This document shows positions 54,367-63,203 of a stretch of DNA of 64,000 bases, in pieces. Within the stretch, counting starts at the first letter, position 1. Each line of letters opens with the position of its first letter. This DNA is from Thermosinus carboxydivorans Nor1. Its GTDB lineage: Bacteria; Bacillota; Negativicutes; Sporomusales; Thermosinaceae. The translations under genes were made by a program, and so were the position numbers. The notes below the pieces were generated by a model. It did no database searches, was not told where the DNA came from, and saw only the letters and a list, made by a program, of their open reading frames with translations. The stretch covers positions 103,754 to 167,753 of the forward strand of contig NZ_AAWL01000005.1 of NCBI RefSeq assembly GCF_000169155.1. Direction: 5' to 3'.

Positions 54367-54918
54367 GTGCTGAAAGAAGTGATTGTGGTGGAAGGCAAGC
54401 AGGACATCGCTGCTGTTCGGCGGGCAGTAGACGCCGAGGTGGTGGCCACCGGCGGTTATAATTTGTCGCCGCACGTCCTTGCCTATCTTGACCAGGCGTA
54501 CCGCAAACGGGGAATTATTATCCTGACCGATCCCGACAGTGCCGGCGAGCGTATTCGGCGCTTTTTGAGCAAGCGGTATCCCGAGGCCAGGCATGCCTTT
54601 ATCCCGCGGGAGGAGGCCAGCAGCGAAGACGATATTGGCGTAGAGCAGGCTTCGCCAGGGGCGATCCGCGCGGCCTTGGCCAAGGTTCGCACCCAGGAGT
54701 GGCGGCCGGTAGAGGAGTTTACCTGGCGGGACATGGTGGTGAACCGGCTTACAGGCGCGCCCGAAGCGTCAGCCCGCCGGGCCGCTTTGGGTGCCAGACT
54801 GGGGATTGGCTTTGCCAACGCCAAAACCTTCTTGCGCCGGCTCAACTACTACGGCGTCGCCCGCGCTGAGTTTATTAAGGCCCTGTCAGAATTGGAGGCA
54901 GCACATGATTCGGCCTAA
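54367..54918 (+). CDS. rnmV: Ribonuclease M5
   Basis: A 183-residue TOPRIM protein. EVIVVEGKQD (residues 3-12) carries the catalytic Glu and LTDPDSAGERIRRFL near 55 the Asp pair. A C-terminal domain typical of RNase M5 follows. It matures 5S rRNA. GTG 54367 is chosen because GGGGGGTGAGG lies 5-6 bases upstream; another GTG three codons earlier is possible. A TATAAT at 54330 could be its own -10 box. It overlaps rsmA by 14 bases. Confidence 0.93.
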   Translation: MLKEVIVVEGKQDIAAVRRAVDAEVVATGGYNLSPHVLAYLDQAYRKRGIIILTDPDSAGERIRRFLSKRYPEARHAFIPREEASSEDDIGVEQASPGAIRAALAKVRTQEWRPVEEFTWRDMVVNRLTGAPEASARRAALGARLGIGFANAKTFLRRLNYYGVARAEFIKALSELEAAHDSA

Positions 54919-55756
54919 AATTGCTAAACGGGACGTAACGCTCCACATTCTGAAAACTTTTGGCATTCAGATGAGCAAAAAACTGGGGCAAAATTTCCTG
55001 GTCGATGAGCAGGTAGTGGACGGTATTGTCGCGGCCGCAGCGGTAAAACCGGGCGAGGCGGTGCTGGAAATCGGGCCGGGCATCGGCACGCTGACGCAAG
55101 GCTTGGCCGAAGCCGGCGCGAACGTGACTGCTGTCGAGCTGGACCGGCAATTACTGGATGTATTGGCGAAAACACTGGCGGGATATGACAATGTGCGCAT
55201 TATTCATGGCGATATTCTCCGCATCGACATTTCCCGGGAAATAAGGGCGGAAAAATTTAAAGTTATTGCCAATTTACCCTATTATATAACAACCCCAATT
55301 ATCATGCGCCTATTGGAAGAGCGGCTGCCTGTTGAACTTATGGTAACAATGGTGCAAAAGGAAGTAGCCGAGCGAATGGTGGCTGCCCCTGGCAGCAAAG
55401 ACTATGGCGCTTTGTCGGTAGCCGTACAGTTTTATACCCAACCAGAAATCATGTTTGTTGTTCCGCCGCAGGCGTTTATCCCTGCGCCGGCGGTCGAATC
55501 GGCAGTTATCCGCTGCCGCGTGCGGTCGGCCCCGCCGGTATCCGTAACCGATGAAAAGGCCTTCTTCCGCGTCGTTAAAGCTGCTTTTGCCCAGCGGCGC
55601 AAGACACTGGCCAACGCCTTGAAAGGCGGGGGCATTGCCCAAGAAGTGGTGGATGCCATGCTGCGCCAGACCGGCATTGACGGCGGTCGGCGCGGCGAAA
55701 CGCTAACATTGGCCGAGTTTGCTGCCCTGGCAAACGCCTGGACTTCCCGGCAATAG
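54905..55756 (+). CDS. rsmA: 16S rRNA dimethyladenosine transferase (KsgA)
   Basis: A 283-residue SAM methyltransferase. KKLGQNFLVD near residue 22, motif I EIGPGIGTLTQGLAE near 55 and the catalytic NLPYYITTPII near 122 are diagnostic. It dimethylates A1518 and A1519. TTGGAGGCAGCAC precedes ATG 54905; the longer upstream frame is an overlap with rnmV. Confidence 0.96.
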   Translation: MIRPKIAKRDVTLHILKTFGIQMSKKLGQNFLVDEQVVDGIVAAAAVKPGEAVLEIGPGIGTLTQGLAEAGANVTAVELDRQLLDVLAKTLAGYDNVRIIHGDILRIDISREIRAEKFKVIANLPYYITTPIIMRLLEERLPVELMVTMVQKEVAERMVAAPGSKDYGALSVAVQFYTQPEIMFVVPPQAFIPAPAVESAVIRCRVRSAPPVSVTDEKAFFRVVKAAFAQRRKTLANALKGGGIAQEVVDAMLRQTGIDGGRRGETLTLAEFAALANAWTSRQ

Positions 55757-55792
55757 CAAAGTCCCTGTTTCTGCAGTGAAACAGGGACTTTG
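55757..55792. terminator. Bidirectional terminator between rsmA and the glycosyltransferase
   Basis: A perfect 15-bp stem, CAAAGTCCCTGTTTC with GAAACAGGGACTTTG, 6-nt loop, directly behind the rsmA stop. It can serve both convergent genes. Confidence 0.8.
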
Positions 55793-55800
55793 CCTTTACA

Positions 55801-56595
55801 TTACGCTTGTTTGGGGGCGAGAAAAAGGTCAATAAGGTCAAAGCGGCGGTCGCTGTGGTAGCCGATATAGGTTTTATGCTGCCATTGGCGGGTCCGCGGC
55901 TGACCGTGAAAGACGGCGATGGCTTCCAAACAGTCGCCGACAATAGTGTCGATGATTTTGTTGGTGTGGATTTGATTTTTGATGGACGAACCTAGCCGGT
56001 AATGAGGGATGGTTGTGGCGATATCAATGCGGAGTTTCTGCAGCCTGGCGAGCGCCATGGCTACCGGCGGGACGGCCAGCTCCCGCAAAGGGATGGTTTC
56101 CAAGAACCGGCGGGAAACGGCATGTGGGCCGTGGGCCGGGGTAGCCAGGTTGATTTTTTTATCCAGGCCGAGTTCTTTGTTGAGGTTAAGCCGCCATTGA
56201 AAAGTAGGATTATAGCGTTCAACGTGGCGCGGCGGCGATGGGTAGCAGTTTGTCAGTGCCATGTCGAGGTGGTTTAGCAGAACGCCGTCAACTAATTCCA
56301 TCAGGTTTTCGGTGAAGGTGCCGACCATATCTCCATCGACAAAAGCGACGACATCGCTGCCTAAAGTCAAGGCCACTTTGGCGCCGATGGCGCGGGGGAC
56401 ATCGATGCCCAGACATTCCTCAAAATAGATAATCTGAAGTTTTGGCAGCCGCATCTGCAAAACTTCCTGCATAGTGCCATCTTTAGAGCCGTTGCATACC
56501 AGAATAATGTGATCGATCGGCAGGGTTGCCAAGTTTTGCAGCACCGTGGTGATGCGGCCAGCTTCGTTCTTGGCTGGAACGACTACGGTTATCAT
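55801..56595 (-). CDS. Family 2 glycosyltransferase
   Basis: A 264-residue GT-A protein. VVVPAKNEAGRI lies near residue 4, VCNGSKDGT near 35 and the metal-binding VDGDMVG near 85 (D-x-D). No membrane segment is visible. It transfers a sugar from a nucleotide-sugar donor; the acceptor is unknown. ATG 56595 with GAGGTGATGGGCAC upstream is chosen over the longer frame, which runs into the yabG promoter region. It lies on the opposite strand between rsmA and yabG, a place without such a gene in Bacillus. Confidence 0.85.
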   Translation of the reverse strand: MITVVVPAKNEAGRITTVLQNLATLPIDHIILVCNGSKDGTMQEVLQMRLPKLQIIYFEECLGIDVPRAIGAKVALTLGSDVVAFVDGDMVGTFTENLMELVDGVLLNHLDMALTNCYPSPPRHVERYNPTFQWRLNLNKELGLDKKINLATPAHGPHAVSRRFLETIPLRELAVPPVAMALARLQKLRIDIATTIPHYRLGSSIKNQIHTNKIIDTIVGDCLEAIAVFHGQPRTRQWQHKTYIGYHSDRRFDLIDLFLAPKQA

Positions 56596-56787
56596 GTGCC
56601 CATCACCTCGCTGGAAATCCTGCAGGGGCTGTGAGTGCGAAACCACAGCCGGAACCACTCCTCCGAGCTTACTACAGTATATTGAGGACTCTTGTCGATT
56701 GTCACCCCGGCGACGGGAAAAAGCGCCTGCTGCCGCAAGTAGCAATCGCTTGCCATGCTACATAGTATGTAGTAATGGGAGGGAGGG

Positions 56788-57678
56788 GTGACTGTGCCCA
56801 TATCTGTTGGCGACCTTGTTATTCGCAAATCGCATGGCGGCGATATTGTCTTCAAAGTGACCGATATTTTCTGCGACGGGGCAGGCGTTAGGCACTGTAT
56901 ACTAAAGGGGCTACATTACCGCCTGATGGCCGATGCCCCGCTTGATGATGTACAGCGCATTGACGCCGAGCATTTGCGCAACGAGATTATCCGAATGGAG
57001 AGTATGCACAACGAGAGTCTCAAACGGGTGATGTTGCGCCGCAACCTGGAGCGTGAGCAGCGGGAAATGGCTCGAGCTGAGGCCGTCAAAAAGTTTGATT
57101 TTTTTGATTGCCCAGGGCGGGTCCTGCATATCGACGGCGACGAGGAATATTTGAGAATGTGCCTCAAGACGTACAGTCAGCTTAATATCGAGGCCCACGG
57201 TAAATGGATTGAGGAGTCCAAACAGCCAGAGATGATTATTCCCTTGCTGCAGGAATACCGCCCTGACATTCTCGTCGTTACCGGCCACGACGCGTTAGTT
57301 GGCAGCGGGAAAAAGGAGCAGGACTGGCGCGATCTTAACAGCTATCGCAACTCCAAATACTATATCCAGTCGGTGCGCAATGCCCGCCAGTTTGAACCTT
57401 CCCGCGACGAACTTGTCATTTTCGCTGGCGCCTGTCAGTCCTATTTTGAGGCCATCTTGGAAGCGGGGGCCAATTTTGCCAGTTCGCCGACTCGCATTTT
57501 TATTCATGCCTACGACCCGGTGTTTATCGCGGAGAAAGTAGCTTTTACCCCCATCAATAAGACGGTCGACATCAGCGATGCAATTACCGCCTCGGTTACC
57601 GGCGTGGAAGGCGTGGGTGGCCTTGAGACGCGCGGCAAGTTCCGGCTGGGCATGCCTAAGACGAAGATTGGTCTTTAG
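56788..57678 (+). CDS. yabG: Sporulation peptidase YabG
   Basis: A 296-residue protein of normal YabG length: SVGDLVIRKSHGGDIVFKV at the N-terminus, the central VVTGHDALVG and SVRNARQFEPSRDELVIFAGACQSYFEAIL segments (the Cys-containing region), and FASSPTRIFIHAYDPVF. In Bacillus it is a late mother-cell protease that trims spore coat proteins. It marks the organism as a spore former. The start is GTG 56788 or 56794, behind GGGAGGGAGGGG. Confidence 0.94.
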   Translation: MTVPISVGDLVIRKSHGGDIVFKVTDIFCDGAGVRHCILKGLHYRLMADAPLDDVQRIDAEHLRNEIIRMESMHNESLKRVMLRRNLEREQREMARAEAVKKFDFFDCPGRVLHIDGDEEYLRMCLKTYSQLNIEAHGKWIEESKQPEMIIPLLQEYRPDILVVTGHDALVGSGKKEQDWRDLNSYRNSKYYIQSVRNARQFEPSRDELVIFAGACQSYFEAILEAGANFASSPTRIFIHAYDPVFIAEKVAFTPINKTVDISDAITASVTGVEGVGGLETRGKFRLGMPKTKIGL

Positions 57679-57696
57679 CGAAGGGAAAGTGGAGGG

Positions 57697-58096
57697 GAAC
57701 CGTAGAGGACACGGAGACAAAATTCTATTAAATAAAATTAATTAAAACCCCAAGTGCGATTCATATCGCACTCTCCGTGCGCTCCGCGGTTCAATCCCGG
57801 TTTTCCTGGCTTGTGGTGCCAATTTATTGGTATGATTATCTATTCCATCTACTCCGAAAACTCTACACCTGGTTTTCATTCTTTGTTAGTGTCGTGCTAA
57901 CGACATGGGGGGTCTACCCTGAAAAATCGGTGACTTCAAGTTGGAAAATATAGGGAACCACAGAGGACGCGGAGGAATTTAAATTATTATATTCTTCGCG
58001 TGATAGATATCACGCGCTCTGTGTCCTCCGTGGTTAAACTTCAATGTTTTCATGTTTTGTGGTGACATTTATGTCATGAATATCTTTGCGGTTTCT
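57697..58096. repeat. Palindromic intergenic repeat, copy R7 (inverted A-C unit plus second unit)
   Basis: The first part (57697-57840) is a near-identical reverse complement of R2 and R8. A module with GTCGT TAGC ACGAC pairing (about 57890-57903) and the GGGGGGTCTACCCTGAAAA box follows. A second A module then has inner CGCGTGAT AGAT ATCACGCG, and a C variant reads TGACATTTATGTCA. No gene lies in this gap. Confidence 0.8.
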
Positions 58097-58222
58097 TAAA
58101 AGAAAGCTGCCTTGGCGCCTTTTTCTGCCAAACATTACCGGATGGCGCATAAAAGGATTTTATTAACGGATAACGAATATTTATAGCGAACCGGGGTCCC
58201 AATATCACGGAAAGGCAGGGAA

Positions 58223-58954
58223 ATGATGCGCAGCAGCAAATTAGCCAAAATCGCCGTTTTAAGCGTTACCATTGGTTCGATGCTTGTCACTTCGCTGGGA
58301 GGGGCCTATGCCACTGCCGCTTTGGCCGCTACCCCGGAGGTCCAGGCTACCGAAAAAGTGGACAAGGCTGACAAGGCTGACAAGGTTCTCATGGGTGTCG
58401 CCGCTCTCGGGCTGCTTGCCATGCTGACTAAAGGCGGCAAGGACGGCAGCAAGGAAACGCCGGCAAAAACTTCTGCGCCGCCCAGCAATGGGGTACATAC
58501 CCCGTCGGCTAACCAGACTCAGCCGACCCAAACTAAGCCGACCCAGTCGCAGCCGACCAGTTCGGCATCCGTTGCCGCTGAAGAACAGCAGGCAGTTGCC
58601 CTTCTCAACGCCGACCGGGCTAAATATGGTCTGCCGGCCTTGAAAGTCAATCCCCAGCTCACCGACCTTGCCAGACGTTATGCCCAGGACATGATTAACC
58701 GCGGCTATTTCTCCCACTACAATCCGGAAGGCCAATCGCCCTTTGACCGCATGCGCGCTGCCGGCATCAGTTATCGCTACGCCGGTGAGAACCTGGCCAT
58801 TAACCAGAATGTGGCCAGCGCTGAGCTGGCGTTCATGAACAGCCCGGGACACCGCGCCAATATTCTCAGCTCTAACTACACCGAAGTGGGCATCGGCGTG
58901 CGTCACGACGCGAACGGGTCTGTCTATGTGGTTCAGGAGTTTATCGGCAAATAA
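58223..58954 (+). CDS. Secreted CAP/SCP-domain protein (YkwD-like)
   Basis: A 243-residue protein with a signal peptide (about 1-36), a hydrophobic stretch near 55-66, a Thr/Pro/Gln-rich linker (about 75-115, repeats of PTQ) and a C-terminal CAP domain (about 122-243). CAP motifs LLNADRAKYGLPAL, SHYNPEGQSPFDRM, AGENLA and HRANIL are present. YkwD-like CAP proteins in spore formers are often coat or wall associated; the activity is unclear. GGAAAGGCAGGGAA lies upstream; ATG 58223 or 58226 may be used. Confidence 0.88.
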   Translation: MMRSSKLAKIAVLSVTIGSMLVTSLGGAYATAALAATPEVQATEKVDKADKADKVLMGVAALGLLAMLTKGGKDGSKETPAKTSAPPSNGVHTPSANQTQPTQTKPTQSQPTSSASVAAEEQQAVALLNADRAKYGLPALKVNPQLTDLARRYAQDMINRGYFSHYNPEGQSPFDRMRAAGISYRYAGENLAINQNVASAELAFMNSPGHRANILSSNYTEVGIGVRHDANGSVYVVQEFIGK

Positions 58955-58964
58955 ACAGACATGC

Positions 58965-59003
58965 AAAAAAGTTCCGCGAGGCTAAGCCTTGCGGAACTTT
59001 TTT
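58965..59003. terminator. Bidirectional terminator between the CAP gene and the Cys-rich gene
   Basis: AAAAAAGTTCCGCGAGGC with GCCTTGCGGAACTTTTTT around TAA, one mismatch (G:T). A/T runs on both sides fit convergent use. Confidence 0.88.
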
Positions 59004-59008
59004 GCCGT

Positions 59009-59293
59009 CTAATACATCTTCATGCACTTAGGGCACATGCCGTAACGGTGGTAGTCATACTCGTGACGGCAGTGCGGGCAAACCTTATAGAGTCGGTAGT
59101 GGCAAATTTTGTACAGTTTATAGGTGCTGGTGAAGGTTTTTACGCATTTCTTCTCCATTTTGCAGGGCATTTTGGGCATGCAGCAGTCATCCATGGGCAT
59201 ATAGTCGCCGCAGTCATAGTCATAATCGTAGTCGCAGTCGCAGTCATATTTGCCATGGCCGCAGTGCCACTTGGGATATTTTGTAGAGTACAT
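59009..59293 (-). CDS. Small Cys/Asp/Tyr-rich protein of unknown function
   Basis: A 94-residue protein with 13 Cys. The N-terminal half alternates Asp, Tyr and Cys (CDCDYDYDYDCGDY) and has MDDCCMPKMPC. The C-terminal part has two CxxC pairs in CPHC and CPKC, spaced like a zinc ribbon, within a Tyr/His/Lys-rich stretch. I recognise no family. The composition suits a metal-binding or cross-linked spore coat protein (inference). ATG 59293 has AGGAGG 12 bases upstream; an in-frame TTG is too close to it. The gene stands alone, convergent with the CAP gene. Confidence 0.7.
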   Translation of the reverse strand: MYSTKYPKWHCGHGKYDCDCDYDYDYDCGDYMPMDDCCMPKMPCKMEKKCVKTFTSTYKLYKICHYRLYKVCPHCRHEYDYHRYGMCPKCMKMY

Positions 59294-59476
59294 AACGACA
59301 CACAACCTCCTATTCAGATTGGCCCTTCGCGAGGGAAAGACCTTCTGTTATATACTATGACGGTGTGTGTCGAAATGTTATGTTTCTTGTATCGGCAGCG
59401 ATAAAAGTTGTGTTGATTTTGGCGCCTGCACATAGATTTAAGTGATGACCAAATGCGGATAGCTGGGGCTAAAGCG

Positions 59477-60310
59477 CTACAGCGTAAAACCCCGGCCCAG
59501 GACCTCGGCCGCATCTTGCACGATCATGAAGGCGCAGGGGTCGCACCGCTCGACAATAAACTTGATTTTCGCAATTTGCGTTAAGGTTACGACAACAAAG
59601 ATAACCTGCTTATCCTTCCGGGTAAAGGCGCCTTCCCCTTGCAGGAAAGTTACTCCCCGGCCCAGTTCCTGCAGAATAGCGCCGGCGATTGCCTCGCTTT
59701 GGTCGGAAATGATAATGACCGTTTTTTTGCGGTTGAACCCTTCAATAACCTTGTCTGTTAGATTGGCGCTTACGAACATGGAGATGAGGGTATACATGGC
59801 CGGTTTAAGGCCAAACAGCGCCGCGGCCACTACCATAATGACGCAGTTGATGGCAAAGCCGGCGAGCCCCATATTAAAGGCGTAGTATTTTTTGAGGATG
59901 GCCACGATAATATCCAGCCCGCCGCCGCTGCCGTTTGCCCGGAAGATGAGGCCTGAACCGATGCCGCCGATGACGCCGCCATAAATGGCGGCCAACACAG
60001 TATCGTCTACCAGGTTAAGGTCAGCGAGAAAACGGGTGGCGTCTACGGCGCTGGCAAAGACGATCATGCCGTAGAGAGCGCCGATCGTATATTCTTTATC
60101 CAGCAGACGGTAGGCGGCGATGAACAGGGGGATGTTGAGGAGTGCAATCATGAGGCCAATCGGCCAACCAAAAAGAAAGTACAAAATCATGGCGATGCCG
60201 CTGATACCGCCGCTGAGGAAATGATGCGGCACTAAAAAGGCGTTAATGCCGGCAGCCGAAATCAGTCCGCCCAGGCCGACGACGGCGTATTGCTTCCAGG
60301 AAATGCGCAT
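59477..60310 (-). CDS. YitT-family membrane protein
   Basis: A 277-residue protein with five or six membrane helices in the first 190 residues (YitT/DUF161) and a C-terminal cytoplasmic DUF2179 domain (about 200-275, KTVIIISDQSEAIAGAILQELGRGVTFLQGEGAFT). The function of this widespread Firmicute family is not settled. AGGTGATGGA before ATG 60310 decides the start; the frame continues 8 codons upstream. Confidence 0.9.
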   Translation of the reverse strand: MRISWKQYAVVGLGGLISAAGINAFLVPHHFLSGGISGIAMILYFLFGWPIGLMIALLNIPLFIAAYRLLDKEYTIGALYGMIVFASAVDATRFLADLNLVDDTVLAAIYGGVIGGIGSGLIFRANGSGGGLDIIVAILKKYYAFNMGLAGFAINCVIMVVAAALFGLKPAMYTLISMFVSANLTDKVIEGFNRKKTVIIISDQSEAIAGAILQELGRGVTFLQGEGAFTRKDKQVIFVVVTLTQIAKIKFIVERCDPCAFMIVQDAAEVLGRGFTL

Positions 60311-60474
60311 TCCATCACCTCTATTTTCATACATGGTTTTCTTGTTACCTATTGTAAAATAAAAAAATCCTTCTGTCAGCTGCCGTCAGGTCCCGTCTAG
60401 CATTGTTTTTTGTGTCACACCCCAAATGGCACAGGCATATATATAAGTAGAACATACAAAGGGGGGGAATATCT

Positions 60475-61161
60475 GTGGACGATAAAGACCTTCGGGCTTA
60501 TACGGCTAATTGTACCTTGGGAGAGCAAACCGGTCCGCAAACAATCGTAGTGCGCCAGGTTATCGGCGAAGGTGAGAAACAGAAAGTTCTTGATATTCAT
60601 GTGCGCGTCCCGGAAAGAAAACCGGCCATTGAGCAGATCGTGGACGTGTTTGTCAAGGATGTATGTATCGACACTGTCGATGTTATTACTGACAAGGTCA
60701 TTGTGCGCGGCGAGTTTGAAGTCAAGGCAATCTATATCGCCTGCCTGCCGCAGCAGCCTGTGCATGCGGTAGAACTCAAAAACTACCGGTGGACTGCTGA
60801 TATTGTCGTTCCGGGCGCCCGTAAAGGCATGGACGCCGATGCCGATGTGATCGTAGAATATGTCGATTACGACATTGATGAAGAATGCAATGATAATGAT
60901 CACCATCACCATCACCACCATCACCGCCATTTCCGCAACCGCGGAACCAAATACACATATTACAAGAACACCGATTGGTGTGACGATGATGACGATGATT
61001 GCAACCATCACCATGATGACTGCGATGACGATGACGACGTAAAATGCCCGCCCGGCACCCGCGAGTTTGACGTGTCGGTTGTCCTCAAGGTAACTGCCAA
61101 AGTTATGACTGACCGTGAGGTAGTAATTGGTGGTGCATTACCGCCTAAGCCGAAAGGATAA
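60475..61161 (+). CDS. SPOCS (DUF3794) protein with His/Asp/Cys-rich insertion
   Basis: A 228-residue protein. A SPOCS/DUF3794 domain starts at about residue 25 (VRQVIGEGEKQKVLDI), repeats PAIEQIVDVFVKDV and IVRGEFEVKAIYIA, and resumes with REFDVSVVLKVTAKV at 196-210. Between about 138 and 194 the domain is split by an insertion with eight consecutive His (143-150), runs of Asp and four Cys. The next gene is a paralogue without the insertion. SPOCS proteins include SpoIVA-interacting and spore coat proteins. The insertion looks metal binding. GTG start behind AAGGGGGGGGAATATCT. Confidence 0.85.
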   Translation: MDDKDLRAYTANCTLGEQTGPQTIVVRQVIGEGEKQKVLDIHVRVPERKPAIEQIVDVFVKDVCIDTVDVITDKVIVRGEFEVKAIYIACLPQQPVHAVELKNYRWTADIVVPGARKGMDADADVIVEYVDYDIDEECNDNDHHHHHHHHRHFRNRGTKYTYYKNTDWCDDDDDDCNHHHDDCDDDDDVKCPPGTREFDVSVVLKVTAKVMTDREVVIGGALPPKPKG

Positions 61162-61196
61162 GCGTTTGGGCAAAAGTTCAAAAAGGGGGGGGAAAG

Positions 61197-62111
61197 ATGG
61201 ACGAGAAAAAAACCGCTACCAGAGCCGATGCCAACAATGAGTGTTATTGTTTCGAGCCTGGGCCGGAAAAGATAAAAGTCGAACAGGTTCTTGGCGCAGG
61301 TATGGAGCAGCGGGTACTAGACTTTACCCTGACGGTGCCGGCCCAAAAGCCTGACATTGAGCAGATTGTTGATGTATATGTAAAAGATGTCGATATTGAT
61401 GACGTTACCGTTATTCGCGATAAGGTCATTGTCCGTGGCGACCTGGAAGTCAAGGTCATGTATGTAGCCGATTTGCCCAATCAGCCGGTGCACTCATTCC
61501 ACAAAAATAATGTTCGCTGGACGCGCGACATTGTTATCGAGGGCGCCGAGCCGGGCATGAAATGCGCTGCCGATGTTTCGGTAGAATTTGTCGATTATGA
61601 TTTCGACGAAGACGAACCTCGTGAAGTAGATATTACTATTGTGCTTAAAGTATGGGCACGGGTTACCAGCACAACCGAAATGGACGTATATGCACTAAAT
61701 CCTATTGATATGACCGGTGAAGTCGAATACACCACAGCCAGCCAGTCAAACGATGACAAGGTATCGGCCAGCCAATGGGGCGACACGGTGACCGCTTCCC
61801 AGACAGGTGGCGGCGAGATAGAGGCAACCGCTGCCGGTAACATAATCACCGGGCCGATGATGCCAAGTGCGGGAATGCCGCCGGTATCACTGATGTCGGG
61901 AGTGGTTACCGGCAACAACGTCAATGTTCGCACCGGCCCCGGCACTAATTTCCCGTCGATAACCAAGGTCAATAAAGGCACTACGGTGACGATTAAAGAT
62001 GAGGCCTTTGGTTGGTATAAGGTGGTGCTGCCGGACGGCACTACCACCGGCTGGATTGCCAGCTGGCTGGTCAGCGTTAACGGCATGGTGACGCCGGCAC
62101 CAAAGGGTTAA
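61197..62111 (+). CDS. SPOCS (DUF3794) protein with C-terminal SH3 domain
   Basis: A 304-residue paralogue of the preceding protein. The SPOCS domain covers about 20-165 (VLDFTLTVPAQKPDIEQIVD, KVIVRGDLEVKVMYVADLP). A low-complexity Ser/Thr/Gln linker carries TASQ-type repeats (about 178-210). A bacterial SH3 domain follows at about 237-298 (NNVNVRTGPGTNFPSITKV ... GWIASWLVSV). SH3 domains of this kind bind cell wall material, so this protein may tether the spore surface. AAAGGGGGGGGAAAG precedes the ATG, 35 bp behind its paralogue. Confidence 0.9.
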   Translation: MDEKKTATRADANNECYCFEPGPEKIKVEQVLGAGMEQRVLDFTLTVPAQKPDIEQIVDVYVKDVDIDDVTVIRDKVIVRGDLEVKVMYVADLPNQPVHSFHKNNVRWTRDIVIEGAEPGMKCAADVSVEFVDYDFDEDEPREVDITIVLKVWARVTSTTEMDVYALNPIDMTGEVEYTTASQSNDDKVSASQWGDTVTASQTGGGEIEATAAGNIITGPMMPSAGMPPVSLMSGVVTGNNVNVRTGPGTNFPSITKVNKGTTVTIKDEAFGWYKVVLPDGTTTGWIASWLVSVNGMVTPAPKG

Positions 62112-62137
62112 ATTAACTAACGGCCGCGAATTAAAGC

Positions 62138-62172
62138 AAACACCGCTTGCCGTAAGGAAAAGCGGTGTTTTT
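62138..62172 (+). terminator. Terminator of the two SPOCS genes
   Basis: An 11-bp stem, AAACACCGCTT with AAGCGGTGTTT, 11-nt loop, T-run. Confidence 0.85.
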
Positions 62173-62330
62173 GTGTGGTTCAAGAGTGGGCGTATCCTGA
62201 AGAGTTTTCCCTACTCGCCCGGGCAATTGAAACTGCCGAAAGTTATGCAAAATAAAAAATGGCGGAGTCAAGCAGGAAAAAGGGCGGTTGTCGGCAAAAT
62301 GTCAGGGTATACTATTGATGGAGGGGTATT

Positions 62331-63164
62331 ATGGACTTTTCCGGCATTTTTTGGCTGCTCTTTTTTGTTTTTACCGTTTGGCCCATGTTCAAGCAACAAA
62401 ACATTGAGCGAGCCCGCTTGCGGTTAATCCAACAATTTGAGCAAAAACGGGGTTCGCGGCTTATTACCATGATTCACCGGCAGGAGGCCATCAGTCTACT
62501 CGGAGTACCTATTAGCCGGTATATCAATATCGAGGATTCGGAACACATCCTGCGGGCGATCCGGCTTACGCCTGACGATATGCCCATAGACCTGGTGCTT
62601 CATACCCCGGGTGGGCTGGTGCTGGCGTCGGAGCAAATCGCCCATGCGCTGATGCGCCATCCGGCCAAAGTGACTGTGTTCGTTCCCCACTACGCCATGA
62701 GCGGCGGTACAATGATCGCGCTGGCCGCCGATGAAATCGTCATGGACTGCAATGCCGTGTTGGGCCCGGTTGATCCGCAGCTCGGCCAATATCCGGCGGC
62801 GTCGATCCTGAAGGCGGTGAAGCAAAAGAGTATTGACCGGGTGGATGACAACACCCTTATAATGGCGGATATCGCCGAAAAGGCCATCAAGCAGGTAGAG
62901 GATTTCGTCGCCCGGCTGCTGTCCGACAAAATGGACGCCGAGAAGGCCCGCGAGCTGGCCAAAATGCTGACCGAAGGCCGCTGGACCCACGATTATCCCA
63001 TTACTTGCGACAAGCTAAAAGAAATGAATCTGCCAATTAATCCTGATTTACCGCCGGAAATTTTTGAGCTTATGGAGCTTTATCCCCAGCCCGCCCAACG
63101 GCGTCCGTCGGTGCAATACATCCCTCTCCCCTACGGCCGGGAAGATACGAAAAAGCCAGCGTAA
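62331..63164 (+). CDS. SDH-type Clp-fold membrane serine protease
   Basis: A 277-residue protein with one N-terminal membrane helix (about 3-20) and a ClpP/crotonase-fold domain. The Ser-Asp-His set of the SDH family is visible: Ser in MSGGTMIAL near 125, Asp in GPVDPQLGQ near 147, His in WTHDYPIT near 223. VLHTPGGLVLASEQIA near 88 is the substrate-strand region. These proteins resemble SppA but are distinct. It would act at the inner membrane. Substrates are unknown. Confidence 0.85.
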   Translation: MDFSGIFWLLFFVFTVWPMFKQQNIERARLRLIQQFEQKRGSRLITMIHRQEAISLLGVPISRYINIEDSEHILRAIRLTPDDMPIDLVLHTPGGLVLASEQIAHALMRHPAKVTVFVPHYAMSGGTMIALAADEIVMDCNAVLGPVDPQLGQYPAASILKAVKQKSIDRVDDNTLIMADIAEKAIKQVEDFVARLLSDKMDAEKARELAKMLTEGRWTHDYPITCDKLKEMNLPINPDLPPEIFELMELYPQPAQRRPSVQYIPLPYGREDTKKPA

Positions 63165-63171
63165 TCGCACC

Positions 63172-63202
63172 AATCCCTGGTTCGCACGAACCGGGGATTT
63201 TT
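63172..63202 (+). terminator. Terminator of the SDH protease gene
   Basis: AATCCCTGGTTCG with CGAACCGGGGATT (one G:T), tight loop, TTTT. Confidence 0.8.
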
Positions 63203-63203
63203 A

